In this document: piece after piece, positions 38,758 through 47,808 of the stretch
Numbering within the stretch: position 1 is the stretch's first letter
How the letters are laid out: every line of letters starts with the position of its first letter
Assembly: GCF_900156895.1 (NCBI RefSeq)
Contig: NZ_FTPD01000082.1
Span: 49,488 to 113,487, forward strand
Source of the DNA: Mesorhizobium prunaredense
Lineage (GTDB): Bacteria; Pseudomonadota; Alphaproteobacteria; Rhizobiales; Rhizobiaceae
DNA length: 64,000 bases
Reading direction: 5' to 3'
Program-made: the position numbers and the translations under genes
Notes under the pieces: generated by a model
What the model saw: the letters and a program-made list of their open reading frames with translations, nothing else
Databases searched by the model: none
Told to the model about the DNA's origin: nothing

Positions 38758-40131
38758 ATGACGAAATGGTCGCCGAATTCGTGGAGAGCAAAGCCGATCC
38801 AGCAGGTTCCTGCCTATCCGGATCTTGCCGCGCTAAAGAACACGGAAGCCCAACTCGCCACCTTCCCGCCGCTGGTTTTTGCAGGTGAGGCACGCAAGCT
38901 GAAGAAGCAGCTTGCGACCGTTGCTGCCGGTGACGCATTCCTTCTGCAGGGCGGCGATTGCGCCGAGAGTTTTGCCGAGCATGGCGCGGACAACATCCGC
39001 GACTTCTTCCGCGTCTTCCTGCAGATGTCCGTGGTGCTGACCTTCGCCGGCGCGCAGCCGGTGGTGAAGGTCGGCCGTGTTGCCGGCCAGTTCGCCAAGC
39101 CGCGCTCGTCCGACGCCGAGACCAAGGGCGGCGTGACCTTGCCCAGCTATCGCGGCGACATCATCAACGGCATCGAGTTCGACGCCAAGTCACGCATTCC
39201 CGATCCCGCACGCCAGGAGATGGCCTACCGCCAGTCGGCGGCGACGCTCAACCTGTTGCGCGCTTTCGCGCAGGGCGGCTACGCCAGCCTGGAGAACGTG
39301 CATCAATGGATGCTGGGCTTCGTGTCGGACAGCCCGCAGGGCGAGAAATACGAGTCGCTCGCCAACCGCATCACCGAGACGATGGACTTCATGAAGGCTG
39401 TCGGCATCACCTCGGAGACCAATTACGCGCTGCGCGAGACCGACTTCTACACCAGCCACGAGGCGCTGCTGCTCGGCTACGAGGAGGCGCTGACCCGCGT
39501 CGATTCGACCTCGGGCGACTGGTATGCAACCTCCGGCCACATGATCTGGATCGGCGATCGCACCCGCCAGCCCGACCATGCCCATGTCGAATACTGCCGT
39601 GGCATCAAGAACCCGCTGGGCCTGAAATGCGGCCCGTCGCTGACGCCAGACGGCTTGCTGCAGCTCATCGACCTGCTCAATCCGGACAACGAGCCCGGCC
39701 GGCTGACGCTGATCGCGCGCTTCGGCTCCGACAAGGTCGCCGAGCATCTGCCGAAGCTGGTGCGCGCGGTGCAGAAGGAAGGTCGCAGCGTGGTGTGGTC
39801 GTCGGACCCGATGCATGGCAACACCATCGAGGCTGCCGGCTACAAGACACGGCCGTTCGACCGCATTCTGAAGGAAGTGCAGAGCTTCTTCGAGGTGCAT
39901 CGCGCCGAAGGCACGCATCCGGGCGGCATCCATATCGAGATGACCGGCAAGAACGTCACCGAATGCACCGGTGGCGCCCGCGCCATCACCGCCGAGGAAT
40001 TGCAGGACCGCTACCACACCCATTGCGACCCGCGCCTCAACGCCGACCAGGCGATCGAACTGGCGTTCCTGGTCTCGGACCTGCTCAAGAAAAGCCACCC
40101 GGTCCAGCACAAGCAGGCCGTCAACGGCTGA
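38758..40131 (+). CDS. 3-deoxy-7-phosphoheptulonate synthase, class II
   Basis: A 457-residue class II (plant-type) DAHP synthase, the first enzyme of the shikimate pathway, joining PEP and erythrose-4-phosphate. Family segments are visible: MTKWSPNSWRAKPIQQVPAY, LLQGGDCAESFAEH, RVAGQFAKPRSSD, TSHEALLLGYEEALTR, GHMIWIGDRTRQ, VWSSDPMHGNT and HPGGIHIEMTGKNVTECTGG, carrying the metal and substrate residues. The start at 38758 is chosen over a TTG at 38746 in the same frame. A structured leader precedes it and a long hairpin follows. Confidence 0.95.
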   Translation: MTKWSPNSWRAKPIQQVPAYPDLAALKNTEAQLATFPPLVFAGEARKLKKQLATVAAGDAFLLQGGDCAESFAEHGADNIRDFFRVFLQMSVVLTFAGAQPVVKVGRVAGQFAKPRSSDAETKGGVTLPSYRGDIINGIEFDAKSRIPDPARQEMAYRQSAATLNLLRAFAQGGYASLENVHQWMLGFVSDSPQGEKYESLANRITETMDFMKAVGITSETNYALRETDFYTSHEALLLGYEEALTRVDSTSGDWYATSGHMIWIGDRTRQPDHAHVEYCRGIKNPLGLKCGPSLTPDGLLQLIDLLNPDNEPGRLTLIARFGSDKVAEHLPKLVRAVQKEGRSVVWSSDPMHGNTIEAAGYKTRPFDRILKEVQSFFEVHRAEGTHPGGIHIEMTGKNVTECTGGARAITAEELQDRYHTHCDPRLNADQAIELAFLVSDLLKKSHPVQHKQAVNG

Positions 40132-40157
40132 TTTCAGTCGCCATCGGAATATTTCAC

Positions 40158-40195
40158 GATCAAGAAGCACCGGAGAAATCCGGTGCTTCTTGATC
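40158..40195 (+). terminator. Long hairpin after DAHP synthase gene
   Basis: A perfect 17 bp stem, GATCAAGAAGCACCGGA at 40158-40174 with its complement at 40179-40195, around a GAAA tetraloop. There is no T-run, but the stem length and the position 26 bases after the stop make it a likely terminator or mRNA-protecting stem-loop. Confidence 0.65.
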
Positions 40196-40284
40196 ACTCA
40201 TTGCATTCCACGCATCTTGCGATAGACCGATTGCGAAATGCAATCGGTTATGTATCTTCGTGGGGGGACAGAACGGAGGCGCCG

Positions 40285-40839
40285 ATGGCCAGGATCGTCT
40301 ATGCTATGCTGATGTCCTTGGACGGCTATATCGCCGGGCCGGACGGAGACATTGCCTTGCCGGTACCCGAAGGGGAACTGCACCGGCATTTTAACGACAT
40401 GATGAGGCAGACTTCGATCGCGCTCTGTGGACGCCGGATGTACGAGGCGATGCGCTTCTGGGACAGTCCGGACCGAGAGAACGGCGCCGAAATCGAGCTG
40501 GATTTTGCCCGTGCCTGGCGCGAGACCCCGAAGATCGTGTTTTCGACGACGCTTCGGGAAGTCGGACCTAATGCCCGTCTGGCGAACGGCGATGTCGAGA
40601 ACGTGGTGAGATCTCTCAAGTCGGAAGCGGATGGCCAGATCACCGTCGCCGGCGCCGATCTTGCCGCGCATCTCGCACGATCCGGCCTCATCGACGAGTA
40701 CCGGCTCTACATGCACCCGGTCGTGCTGGGCGGCGGCAAGCCGTACTTCCAGCCTGGCCTGTCGCTGGCGTTGAAACCGCTTGGTAAGGAAAGCCTTACC
40801 CAGGGCGTGACGCTGCTGCGCTACGCACCCGCCGGTTGA
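40285..40839 (+). CDS. Dihydrofolate reductase / RibD C-terminal domain family protein
   Basis: A 184-residue protein with the RibD_C/DHFR-like fold: the N-terminal ARIVYAMLMSLDGYIAGPDG, the strand ITVAGADLAAHLARSGLIDE and the end YMHPVVLGGGKPYFQPG, all conserved in this NADPH-dependent reductase family. The reductase substrate is unknown; stand-alone members are not riboflavin enzymes. It starts at 40285 behind GGAGG; a longer reading from 40183 is not homologous. Confidence 0.8.
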   Translation: MARIVYAMLMSLDGYIAGPDGDIALPVPEGELHRHFNDMMRQTSIALCGRRMYEAMRFWDSPDRENGAEIELDFARAWRETPKIVFSTTLREVGPNARLANGDVENVVRSLKSEADGQITVAGADLAAHLARSGLIDEYRLYMHPVVLGGGKPYFQPGLSLALKPLGKESLTQGVTLLRYAPAG

Positions 40840-41391
40840 GGCGTGGCTCGACGCCCACACGCCAGATTCTGAATGGCAGCTCTGCGCCGATGCCGGACAT
40901 TGAAATCAGAATTGCCGCTTCCTAAGAGCCGACATCCCAAGCGACCACGCTGAGGGTCGTGGTTGCCGGGAGCAGTCAATCGGTGGAAGCTGGAAAATGT
41001 CCGCATTGCGCCGCCAATTACGGACTTCCGCTGACGCCGGCCCGCTGTCAGGACGACCTGCTCGTGGGCGGTGGCGTAGAAGGAACCAACACCTTCCGGT
41101 TTTCCGCCACGACCGGAGAGGGCGATTTCCCTACGCTCGCGGATTTGGTGGCGCGCTTCGATGGCGCCGCGCTCGACACGAATAATGATTTCGGGTCCGG
41201 GGCGACGCGGCGTGACCGGGAGCGTGGAGATCACGCTGGCGGGATCGCGTTGCTCGGCGCCGATGACCTTTTCTTCATCACGTGACCGACGCCCGCGCTC
41301 ATCTGTTGCACGTTGCGGCTGGCAGGCGCAAAGTGGCGGCGACATGGCGAGCCAAGGCGCGCAGCCGCCACTCGAGCTTCGGAGACAGACC
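40840..41391. other. Intergenic stretch without a supported gene
   Basis: A plus-strand frame at 40959-41285 and a minus-strand frame at 40821-41819 are open but lack recognisable domains, and the latter mirrors the LuxR gene. The segment holds the string GACCTGCTCGT (41055-41065), also present at 61003-61013, possibly remains of a degenerate intergenic repeat. The promoter of the LuxR-type gene should lie near its end. Confidence 0.4.
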
Positions 41392-41997
41392 ATGGACTGG
41401 ACCAAGGGACGCGGCCGGCAGATCCTGATTGCGGGTGCGGTGGGGGCCTTCGCCCTCCTGCTCGGCATGGAGGCGGTGAGGGAGGATGAGGGGGTGACCC
41501 TCACCGAGCTGTTGACGGAAGCGGCGGGCATTGCACTTCTCGTAGGCTGCTCGGCCTGCGTTGCGCTCCTGTCCTCGCGCCTGCGGGAGCAGGAAGCGGA
41601 AAGCTTCGACATGCGCGATGAGATTGCGCGGATCCGTGAGCGCGACACGCAGTGGCGGGCCGGCCTGGATGACCATTTCCAGGAACTCGGCGCCGCCATC
41701 CAGCGCCAGTTTGCGGCTTGGGGTTGCACCCAGACGGAGCAGGAGGTCGGGCTCCTGCTGCTCAAGGGCTTTAGCCACAAGGAGATCGCGCGAATCCGGG
41801 GAGCAAGCGAAGCGACCATTCGTCAGCAAGCGACTGCGCTCTACCACAAGGCTGAGCTCCCGGGCCGCGCGGCGCTCTCTGCCTATTTCCTCGAGGAGTT
41901 GCTTCTGCCGCCGGTGCCGTCGAACTCCTTGGGGGCTCGCAACGGCCTTGCTCGTCCCGAGATGTCGAGCCGGCCGGCCGCATCGCGCCCGGCGTAG
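41392..41997 (+). CDS. Membrane-tethered LuxR-type regulator
   Basis: A 201-residue protein. Two N-terminal hydrophobic helices (LIAGAVGAFALLLGMEAV and AAGIALLVGCSACVALLSS) are followed by a likely coiled coil (SRLREQEAESFDMRDEIARIRERD) and a C-terminal LuxR/GerE helix-turn-helix (TEQEVGLLLLKGFSHKEIAR, then GASEATIRQQATALYHKAEL). It has no receiver or autoinducer domain, so it may sense envelope state directly. The ATG at 41392 follows GGAG. A predicted outer-membrane protein gene starts 29 bases later, and an RTX gene lies beyond it. Confidence 0.8.
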   Translation: MDWTKGRGRQILIAGAVGAFALLLGMEAVREDEGVTLTELLTEAAGIALLVGCSACVALLSSRLREQEAESFDMRDEIARIRERDTQWRAGLDDHFQELGAAIQRQFAAWGCTQTEQEVGLLLLKGFSHKEIARIRGASEATIRQQATALYHKAELPGRAALSAYFLEELLLPPVPSNSLGARNGLARPEMSSRPAASRPA

Positions 41998-42025
41998 CGC
42001 GGAGCTAGCTCCAGGGTCACGGGCC

Positions 42026-43204
42026 GTGCGCTTTCTTGCCTCAGTTCTCACCGGCCTGGGGTTGCTTGTATTCTCAACTCCAGTACTGGCCGAAGATCCA
42101 GTAGCGGAGCTGGTCGAGGGCTGCGCGGCGCCCTGTGTCAGTTACGAACTATCTACGGAACTTCAAAACGACTGGATTTTTGCGGCCGATCCGTCATTCC
42201 TGACGTCCGACGTGCTTCAACCGACACTCACAGCCGATTTGCTTTTCGCGCCGACGGACTATCTGCAACTGGAGACTTCCATCATCACCGAGCCGGTGGT
42301 GGACTCGGCGCCCGGCGAGAATACGGTTCTTGAAGGAATTGGCACCTACGTAGCCGAACTGTATACCGTGATCGAGGCAGGTCCCGCTACCACGCGGGCC
42401 GGAAAATTCGATACGATCTTCAGTCTCGCCAGCGAAGTCGCGCCAGGGATCAATGCCACGGAACTGGTGTCGGATTTCGACGCGGACGAACGTCTAGGCG
42501 GGGAAATTGTCCTCCGCTTCGAAAACCTCGGGTTGAACCATGCTTTGGCAGCGACTGCATTCACAACCGATCGCACGATCCTCAGCGAGTCGCTCTTTAC
42601 CAACCGGGGCCGGGCCAGCCTGTCGGATGGCGGCGCGGGCAACACAAAGGGCGTGTCGTCGTTCTCGGTAACTCTTGATGGCTGCGAAGGTTCGGAAACA
42701 GCCGATTGCTATTTGGACGGCGAATTTGGCTACAGGTTCGGCTTTCGGTATCAGAGGGCCGGGCATCCTACCGAGGAGGACATCGAAGACGACGTTAAGC
42801 TTGGTGACGAAATTGCCTACCTCGCCGCCGCGACCAAGAGTTTCGAACTGGACGAAATGACGCTCAGGCTGCTGGGCGAAATGTCCTATCTTCGGCATTT
42901 TGACGGCCGCCAGGACGATGCCCTGGTCGTCACGGGCTCCGCCGCGCTCGACGTAGACTCACTAACCTATATCGCGACCTACACGGAGCAGACGAACCTG
43001 GTCGCCGGAGGTCCGGATACCCGCGACTACCTAGCTGATTTCGAGGTCATATATTCGTCCGACGACAATACGCCGTTCGTTGGATCAAAATGGCAACTCG
43101 CCGCCGCCTATACGTTCGCGCGGAATGCGGATCACGAAAACGCTCACATTCTCAGCGTGCGTGCGGTGTTCGATTTCAGCGGAGGTGTGGAGTTCGGCAG
43201 GTAG
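42026..43204 (+). CDS. Predicted outer-membrane beta-barrel-like protein
   Basis: A 392-residue protein with a signal peptide (start GTG; RFLASVLTGLGLLVFSTPVLA, cleavage after LA). The mature protein has many alternating, aromatic-rich strands and ends in a hydrophobic-aromatic tail (VRAVFDFSGGVEFGR), as in outer-membrane barrels. I do not recognise a named family. Internal two-cysteine segments (EGCAAPCVSY, LDGCEGSETADCYLDG) are unusual. The GTG at 42026 is the likely start, with a weak ribosome site. It is close enough to the LuxR gene to be cotranscribed. Confidence 0.6.
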   Translation: MRFLASVLTGLGLLVFSTPVLAEDPVAELVEGCAAPCVSYELSTELQNDWIFAADPSFLTSDVLQPTLTADLLFAPTDYLQLETSIITEPVVDSAPGENTVLEGIGTYVAELYTVIEAGPATTRAGKFDTIFSLASEVAPGINATELVSDFDADERLGGEIVLRFENLGLNHALAATAFTTDRTILSESLFTNRGRASLSDGGAGNTKGVSSFSVTLDGCEGSETADCYLDGEFGYRFGFRYQRAGHPTEEDIEDDVKLGDEIAYLAAATKSFELDEMTLRLLGEMSYLRHFDGRQDDALVVTGSAALDVDSLTYIATYTEQTNLVAGGPDTRDYLADFEVIYSSDDNTPFVGSKWQLAAAYTFARNADHENAHILSVRAVFDFSGGVEFGR

Positions 43205-43566
43205 ACTGCCGCACGTCGGCACGGAGATAAGTGCCCCAATTGCGTTCACGCATGATGGCCAAGGCGTCCTTGAAGAAGCCCGTGAACGCCAAAATTGCCT
43301 CCCTCGTTTTGGTCCGCCGCTGGCCAGCTTCAAGGCTTCACGCCCTCAGATACTTGACTGCAGTCCGTGACCGGGAAAGCTGTCATGCCGCCGGCAGGGC
43401 ACTCACATCCGTAGGATGTGCCGTCTAGGGCTTTGAAAGGCTGAGTCTTTTTACCCGTCACGCCTGCCGGATTCCCGTGAGGCGGGAGCTAAGCCATGCT
43501 GGGGACTGCGGCGAGCGTCCGGCCGCGGACGCACCCGCGACGCGATCCACCTCGGAGGACATTCCC
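43205..43566. other. Intergenic leader before the RTX gene
   Basis: The 360-base stretch has no gene. It holds several short hairpins: CACATCC/GGATGTG (around 43406-43422), CCTGCC/GGCGGG (around 43466-43486) and GCGTCC/GGACGC, then a CGGAGGA ribosome site for the RTX gene. It may be a structured 5' leader. Confidence 0.4.
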
Positions 43567-45588
43567 ATGGCCATTTTACCCGACTTTGCCGCCGCCACGT
43601 TCGGCAATTCCACGAACATCGACAACACGTTCTTTCCGCTGCCCGGAGGCACCATCAACAGCTACGGCGCCGCGCTTATCGATCCCGAGACCGGCGAGGA
43701 GGAGACGGAGCGCAACGATCACTTCGCCACGTTCGAGACGAAGATCATCGAGGGCGTCGAGACGGTCGTCGTCCGCGATACGGCCTATGCTGACGGCGTT
43801 CTCGTCGAGGACACGCTCGACTGGTACGCGCAGGCCGATGACGGCAATGTCTGGTATCTGGGCGAGATCGCGACGAACTACAACTACAACGACGAGGGCG
43901 AGTTCATCGGGACCGACTTCGGCGGATCGTGGGAGGCAGGCGTCGACGGCGCCGCGCCGGGATGGATCATGCGCGCAGCACCGATGCCGGGCGACAGCTA
44001 TTTCCAGGAGTTCTACGCCGGCGTGGCGGAGGATGAAGGCGAGGTGATCGCAACCGGCCTCGACGTCGAGACCGACTTCGGCTCCTTTCACGGTGTCGTC
44101 AAGATCCTCGACACTTCGGGCCTGGAGCCCGGCGTGGGCGCCTACAAATACTTCGCGCCCGGCGTTGGCCTGGTGTTGGAGGAGGAGGTGGTGCTCTCGG
44201 AGGATGAGCCCGAACTCGTCATCGAGATCACGAACAGGCGCGAAGTCGACGTCTCCACCCCCGTCGATCCGACGGAGCTCGCCTTCGCGGGAGACGGCGC
44301 TGCCAAGACCATCACCTTCCTCAGCGAGGACGCGAGCACCAACGCTGCGATCGGCGCCTACACTTTCGACACCGCGACGGGCGAAATTGGCGAGGCGCGC
44401 ATCCTCTTTGCCGACACCGAGGACGTGAAGGCGGGCGCCCAGGCGACGATGACGGTCGCGGCCGGGCAGTCGCTCGGCCTGTTCCTCATCCCGGATGTCG
44501 AGGAACTCGGCCTCGAGCTCGAGGACTACGCAGACGGCGGCCTCTTCTTCCGCGACTTCACCTCAGGTGATGTCGCCGACGTTTACGACGGCGACGACGC
44601 GACGACCTACACGCCTGGCCCGGCCACCATCTACGACCGGGTGGCGCCGGTCGTCACCGACGCCGACGGCAACCTCCTGCCGATCCGGGCGTTCCACTCG
44701 GTCGGCAACCGCGACGGCTTCAACTTCCTGAACCCGGTGGCCGGCGAGAACGCCCTTGCAAGCGATATCGACGACGGCCTCGCCGGGGTCGAGGTGGTGA
44801 GCTTCGAGGATGGCCTGGCCAGCACCGAGGACTTCGACGGCGATTTCGACGATGCTTTCGTTGCCGTTAGCGATGCGCCGCTCAGCGGCGAGACAGTTAA
44901 TGCCCTGGTTGAAGCAACCGGCATCAGCCGGCGGGTCGGCACGGACCGCCCGGATCGGCTCGTCGGAACCGATGAGGACGATCAGCTCATCGCGCTCGAC
45001 GGCAACGACGTGATCCGTGGTAGCGGCGGCGACGACCAGATCGAGGCCGGCGACGGCAACGATCGTGCATATGGCGGCGCCGGCGATGACGAGATCTCCG
45101 GCGAGGAGGGGCACGACCGGCTGTTCGGCGACGAGGGCGACGACGAGATCAATGGCGACGAGGGTCGCGACAGGATTCAGGGCGGTGCGGGCGATGACGA
45201 ACTCGCAGGTGGCGACGGCAACGACCGGCTCTGCGGCGGCGATGGCTTCGACGAGCTCAAGGGCGGTCAAGGCGACGACCGGCTCCGGGCCGGCGGCGAC
45301 GGCGCGCGGATGTCCGGCGGCGCGGACGACGATACCCTCTTTGGCGAGGCCGGCGCCGAGGACGTCTTTGTCTTCGACCTGATACCTTTTGGCAGTGACC
45401 TGATCCGGGGCTTCGAGAACGGCGCCGATCGCATCGAGATCGCGACCTATACGGGCGTCGAGAGCTTCGAGGACATTGCCGTCACGCAGGACGGACGGTC
45501 GACCGTGCTGAGCTTCGCGGAGGGAACCCTAGAGATCGCCAATTTCGACTCCGCGCGGATCAATGCCTCCGATTTCTTCTTCGTCTGA
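43567..45588 (+). CDS. RTX calcium-binding protein with DUF4114-like domain
   Basis: A 673-residue protein. The N-terminal domain (about residues 10-230) has a segment typical of a family of secreted proteins (VVVRDTAYADGVLVEDTLDW, ADDGNVWYLGE). A DUF4114-like domain (about 330-450, LGLFLIPDVEEL to TEDFDGDFDDAFVAV) follows. Then an RTX block (about 458-600) has at least ten nonapeptide repeats such as GGAGDDEIS and GGDGNDRLC, which bind Ca2+. There is no N-terminal signal peptide, so secretion by a type I system is likely, though none is encoded nearby. The ATG at 43567 follows CGGAGGA. Confidence 0.85.
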   Translation: MAILPDFAAATFGNSTNIDNTFFPLPGGTINSYGAALIDPETGEEETERNDHFATFETKIIEGVETVVVRDTAYADGVLVEDTLDWYAQADDGNVWYLGEIATNYNYNDEGEFIGTDFGGSWEAGVDGAAPGWIMRAAPMPGDSYFQEFYAGVAEDEGEVIATGLDVETDFGSFHGVVKILDTSGLEPGVGAYKYFAPGVGLVLEEEVVLSEDEPELVIEITNRREVDVSTPVDPTELAFAGDGAAKTITFLSEDASTNAAIGAYTFDTATGEIGEARILFADTEDVKAGAQATMTVAAGQSLGLFLIPDVEELGLELEDYADGGLFFRDFTSGDVADVYDGDDATTYTPGPATIYDRVAPVVTDADGNLLPIRAFHSVGNRDGFNFLNPVAGENALASDIDDGLAGVEVVSFEDGLASTEDFDGDFDDAFVAVSDAPLSGETVNALVEATGISRRVGTDRPDRLVGTDEDDQLIALDGNDVIRGSGGDDQIEAGDGNDRAYGGAGDDEISGEEGHDRLFGDEGDDEINGDEGRDRIQGGAGDDELAGGDGNDRLCGGDGFDELKGGQGDDRLRAGGDGARMSGGADDDTLFGEAGAEDVFVFDLIPFGSDLIRGFENGADRIEIATYTGVESFEDIAVTQDGRSTVLSFAEGTLEIANFDSARINASDFFFV

Positions 45589-45826
45589 CGCGCGAGCGGG
45601 CGCGGTCTCCTGGCCGCGCCCTTGGCCCATCGGCTGGAAGGAGTCACCTGCAAGCGCTACAAGCGCAGCACGGCTCGTGAAGTTCTGATTAATAGTAAGG
45701 AATAGGGCCGCATGGGCCGGCGCCGCTTGCTCCGCGGTCATTGGCCCTAAACTTGCGGCGCCTCTCCCGAAAATGAACCGGATGCTTGGCGCGAGCGCCA
45801 AAAAAGCCTCTGTCAAAGGAACCATG

Positions 45827-46450
45827 ATGTCCGCTTCAATTGCCCCGCAACCTTTCAATCAGCGAAAGAGACTTCTTGTCGTCCAGGGCTTGAGCATCGC
45901 GGCGATCGGATCGCTGTTGTTCTCTCGACCAGGCTGGGACGAAGCATCGACCCTTCATGAACTTATCGAGATGACAGGCTTTGTCCTGATCCTCGTCTGC
46001 ATATTCGGAAGATTGTGGAGCATCCTATATGTCGGGGGCCGGAAGAACACCGAGTTGGCGGTAAACGGGCCATACTCGATCACTCGCAATCCCCTGTATC
46101 TGTTTTCGATGATTGGAGCATTCGGCATCGGCCTCATGTTCGGGTCGATCATCGTTGCCGTCGTTCTCGGAGTGTGCACCTACGCGGTTTTCGGGATGAC
46201 CGCCAGAAAGGAAGAGGCGTTTCTTCTGGGAAAGTTTGGCCTGCAATACGAGGCGTATGCGGCCAGAACACCACGGTTCTGGCCCAAACTATGGCTTTAT
46301 CACGACGAGCATCAGCACACGTTCTCCACGAAAGCGCTAAGAAGCACATTCTTCGATGCTCTCTATTTTCTCGCGGTCTTTCCAGCCATCGAAGGCATCG
46401 AATACCTCCAGGTGATCGGTTATCTGCCAACCTATTTCTGGCTATTCTAA
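45827..46450 (+). CDS. Isoprenylcysteine methyltransferase-like (ICMT/PEMT) membrane protein
   Basis: A 207-residue integral membrane protein with about five helices and the C-terminal signature of the isoprenylcysteine carboxyl methyltransferase/phospholipid methyltransferase group: NGPYSITRNPLYLFSMIGAFG, then EEAFLLGKFGLQYEAYAARTPRF-type motifs (read in two parts, EEAFLLGKFG and YEAYAARTPRFWP). It probably transfers methyl from SAM to a lipid or small substrate. The second ATG (45827) has an AGGA site 6 bases before and is preferred to 45824. Confidence 0.78.
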   Translation: MSASIAPQPFNQRKRLLVVQGLSIAAIGSLLFSRPGWDEASTLHELIEMTGFVLILVCIFGRLWSILYVGGRKNTELAVNGPYSITRNPLYLFSMIGAFGIGLMFGSIIVAVVLGVCTYAVFGMTARKEEAFLLGKFGLQYEAYAARTPRFWPKLWLYHDEHQHTFSTKALRSTFFDALYFLAVFPAIEGIEYLQVIGYLPTYFWLF

Positions 46451-47244
46451 TCCCAAGGTCGAGGGAATCCGCCGTCGCCAACTTGCCTTCCGGCGGCAAA
46501 CGCCGTCCTGGAGAACTCGATCCGCTTTTGCGGGAACTCGCAGATCGCCTGCACGCCGAAGGCACCCAGCCTGATGCGCCAGGTGTGGGGTTCCAGCGGT
46601 TTCGGCTTGGCAAAGCCGCTACATGCCAGCAGCGCCACATTGGCGCCTTTCGGGTCGCGCACGGAGCGATAGCGGATCGCCTCCAGCCCGGCTTCGCGCG
46701 CGACATCGGCAATATCTTGGCAGGCCGCGTAGTCGGTCGGGTGCGTCCACGCCGCCGCGTCGCGGTCGAGCGGCGGCCGCGTCAGGTCGATCACCTTGGT
46801 GCAGCGTATCGCGGCGGCGAAGGCGGTGTATTCGGCGGCGTCGCGCGGCCACGGCGTGGCCGGCGATTCCGCGAAGAACAGCAGGCGGTAAAAAGCCATC
46901 TCAGAGACGGCGGTCATCATGGTTTCCGCCGCGTAGTAGACGCCCTTGGTCCTGCCGGCGCGGCGGAAGCGCGAACCGTGCGGATAGATCGAGCCGTAGC
47001 GGAAGGGCGTTGCCAGGAGATAATGCAGATGCCGGCATTCCAAGGGGATTTGCGGCTTGGTTTCGTCGATCAGGTCTTCGAGGAGGGCCTGCTCGTCGAA
47101 CGTGTCAACGACTTTCAATGTCGAGACGCGGTGCTGCGCCTCGACCATGCGCCAGTATTTGCCGTCGAGCCCATACTTGCCATTTCGCTTGGCGGCTTCA
47201 GACGAGAGCGCGTCGGGAGTCCAGATAGGCGATGACATCGACAA
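46447..47244 (-). CDS. RES-domain toxin
   Basis: A 265-residue protein with a RES domain: FRYGSIYPHGSRFRRAGRTK, then VYYAAETMMTAVSEMAFYR, and a later CTKVIDLTRPPLDRD. RES toxins degrade NAD+ by phosphorolysis or hydrolysis; the conserved Arg and Tyr of this family are visible in the first segment. It overlaps the preceding antitoxin gene by 47 bases, so coupled translation is likely. The start could be one of several clustered ATGs. It is convergent with the ICMT-like gene. Confidence 0.83.
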   Translation of the reverse strand: MSMSSPIWTPDALSSEAAKRNGKYGLDGKYWRMVEAQHRVSTLKVVDTFDEQALLEDLIDETKPQIPLECRHLHYLLATPFRYGSIYPHGSRFRRAGRTKGVYYAAETMMTAVSEMAFYRLLFFAESPATPWPRDAAEYTAFAAAIRCTKVIDLTRPPLDRDAAAWTHPTDYAACQDIADVAREAGLEAIRYRSVRDPKGANVALLACSGFAKPKPLEPHTWRIRLGAFGVQAICEFPQKRIEFSRTAFAAGRQVGDGGFPRPWD

Positions 47245-47572
47245 GCCCTGATATCGTCACGATTTTTTCGAGCGGGGTGCCATCGAAGGCCGTGTTGGCG
47301 TTCTTCAGCCATGCCCGGGCGACGGTCTCGTCGCCGCCGACAATGGCGTCGAGCGAGCGAAACAGGCGGACGAACAGCACGGCAAGCTCGAACGGCTTGG
47401 TTCCACGCTCCAGCAGGAACTCCTGCCTGCGCATGCGCGAAACCGTGGCTTCCGAAACCCCGATGATGGAGGCCAGCATCCTGGCGGTAATGTCCAGCAG
47501 GTCGGCGGCGCGCAGCGTGGCCTTGGTCAGGACTGCATTTTCGGCCGTATTGGCGGCGAGATCGGGTTGCAT
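47198..47572 (-). CDS. Xre/MbcA/ParS-family antitoxin
   Basis: A 124-residue protein with an N-terminal helix-turn-helix part (LTKATLRAADLLDITARMLA, then IGVSEATVSRMRRQEFLL) and the C-terminal MbcA/ParS toxin-binding segment (ALVIVGGDETVARAWLKN-type, here DAIVGGDETVARAWLKNANT, AFDGTPLEKIVTISGLVDVI). It should neutralise the RES toxin encoded next. A ribosome site AAGGAG precedes the ATG at 47572. Operator candidates lie upstream. Confidence 0.85.
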   Translation of the reverse strand: MQPDLAANTAENAVLTKATLRAADLLDITARMLASIIGVSEATVSRMRRQEFLLERGTKPFELAVLFVRLFRSLDAIVGGDETVARAWLKNANTAFDGTPLEKIVTISGLVDVIAYLDSRRALV

Positions 47573-47604
47573 TGTCGGCAGTCTCTCCTTTCTGATGAAA
47601 ATAT

Positions 47605-47639
47605 AGCCAATAAAAATTCATATGGAAAGATAGTTGGCT
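47605..47639. promoter_or_regulatory. Inverted repeat upstream of RES/Xre operon
   Basis: AGCCAA at 47605-47610 and TTGGCT at 47634-47639, in an AT-rich stretch ahead of the antitoxin start. It is a plausible autorepression site for the Xre antitoxin. The half-sites are short, so confidence is low. Confidence 0.35.
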
Positions 47640-47808
47640 TTAACAATGCGGCGAGCCGTTGAGAGGCTGCTGGCGCGGCCTGCCGCTTTGTACAAACCGT
47701 GCTATGCGGAACACACCCATCGAATGTCGCATTTGCTTGGACACAGCCGCTGCAAAACTGGAATCCTGGCAAGGGACGCCGAGAATGACGACTGCGTTGG
47801 GGGGCGAG

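Noticed and set aside
40959..41285. 108-residue plus-strand frame before the LuxR gene
   Set aside because: No recognised domain, no convincing ribosome site, and not needed to explain the region; kept only as intergenic.
40821..41819. 332-residue minus-strand frame across the LuxR region
   Set aside because: No homology, Arg/Ser-rich, and it runs antisense to a well-supported LuxR gene.
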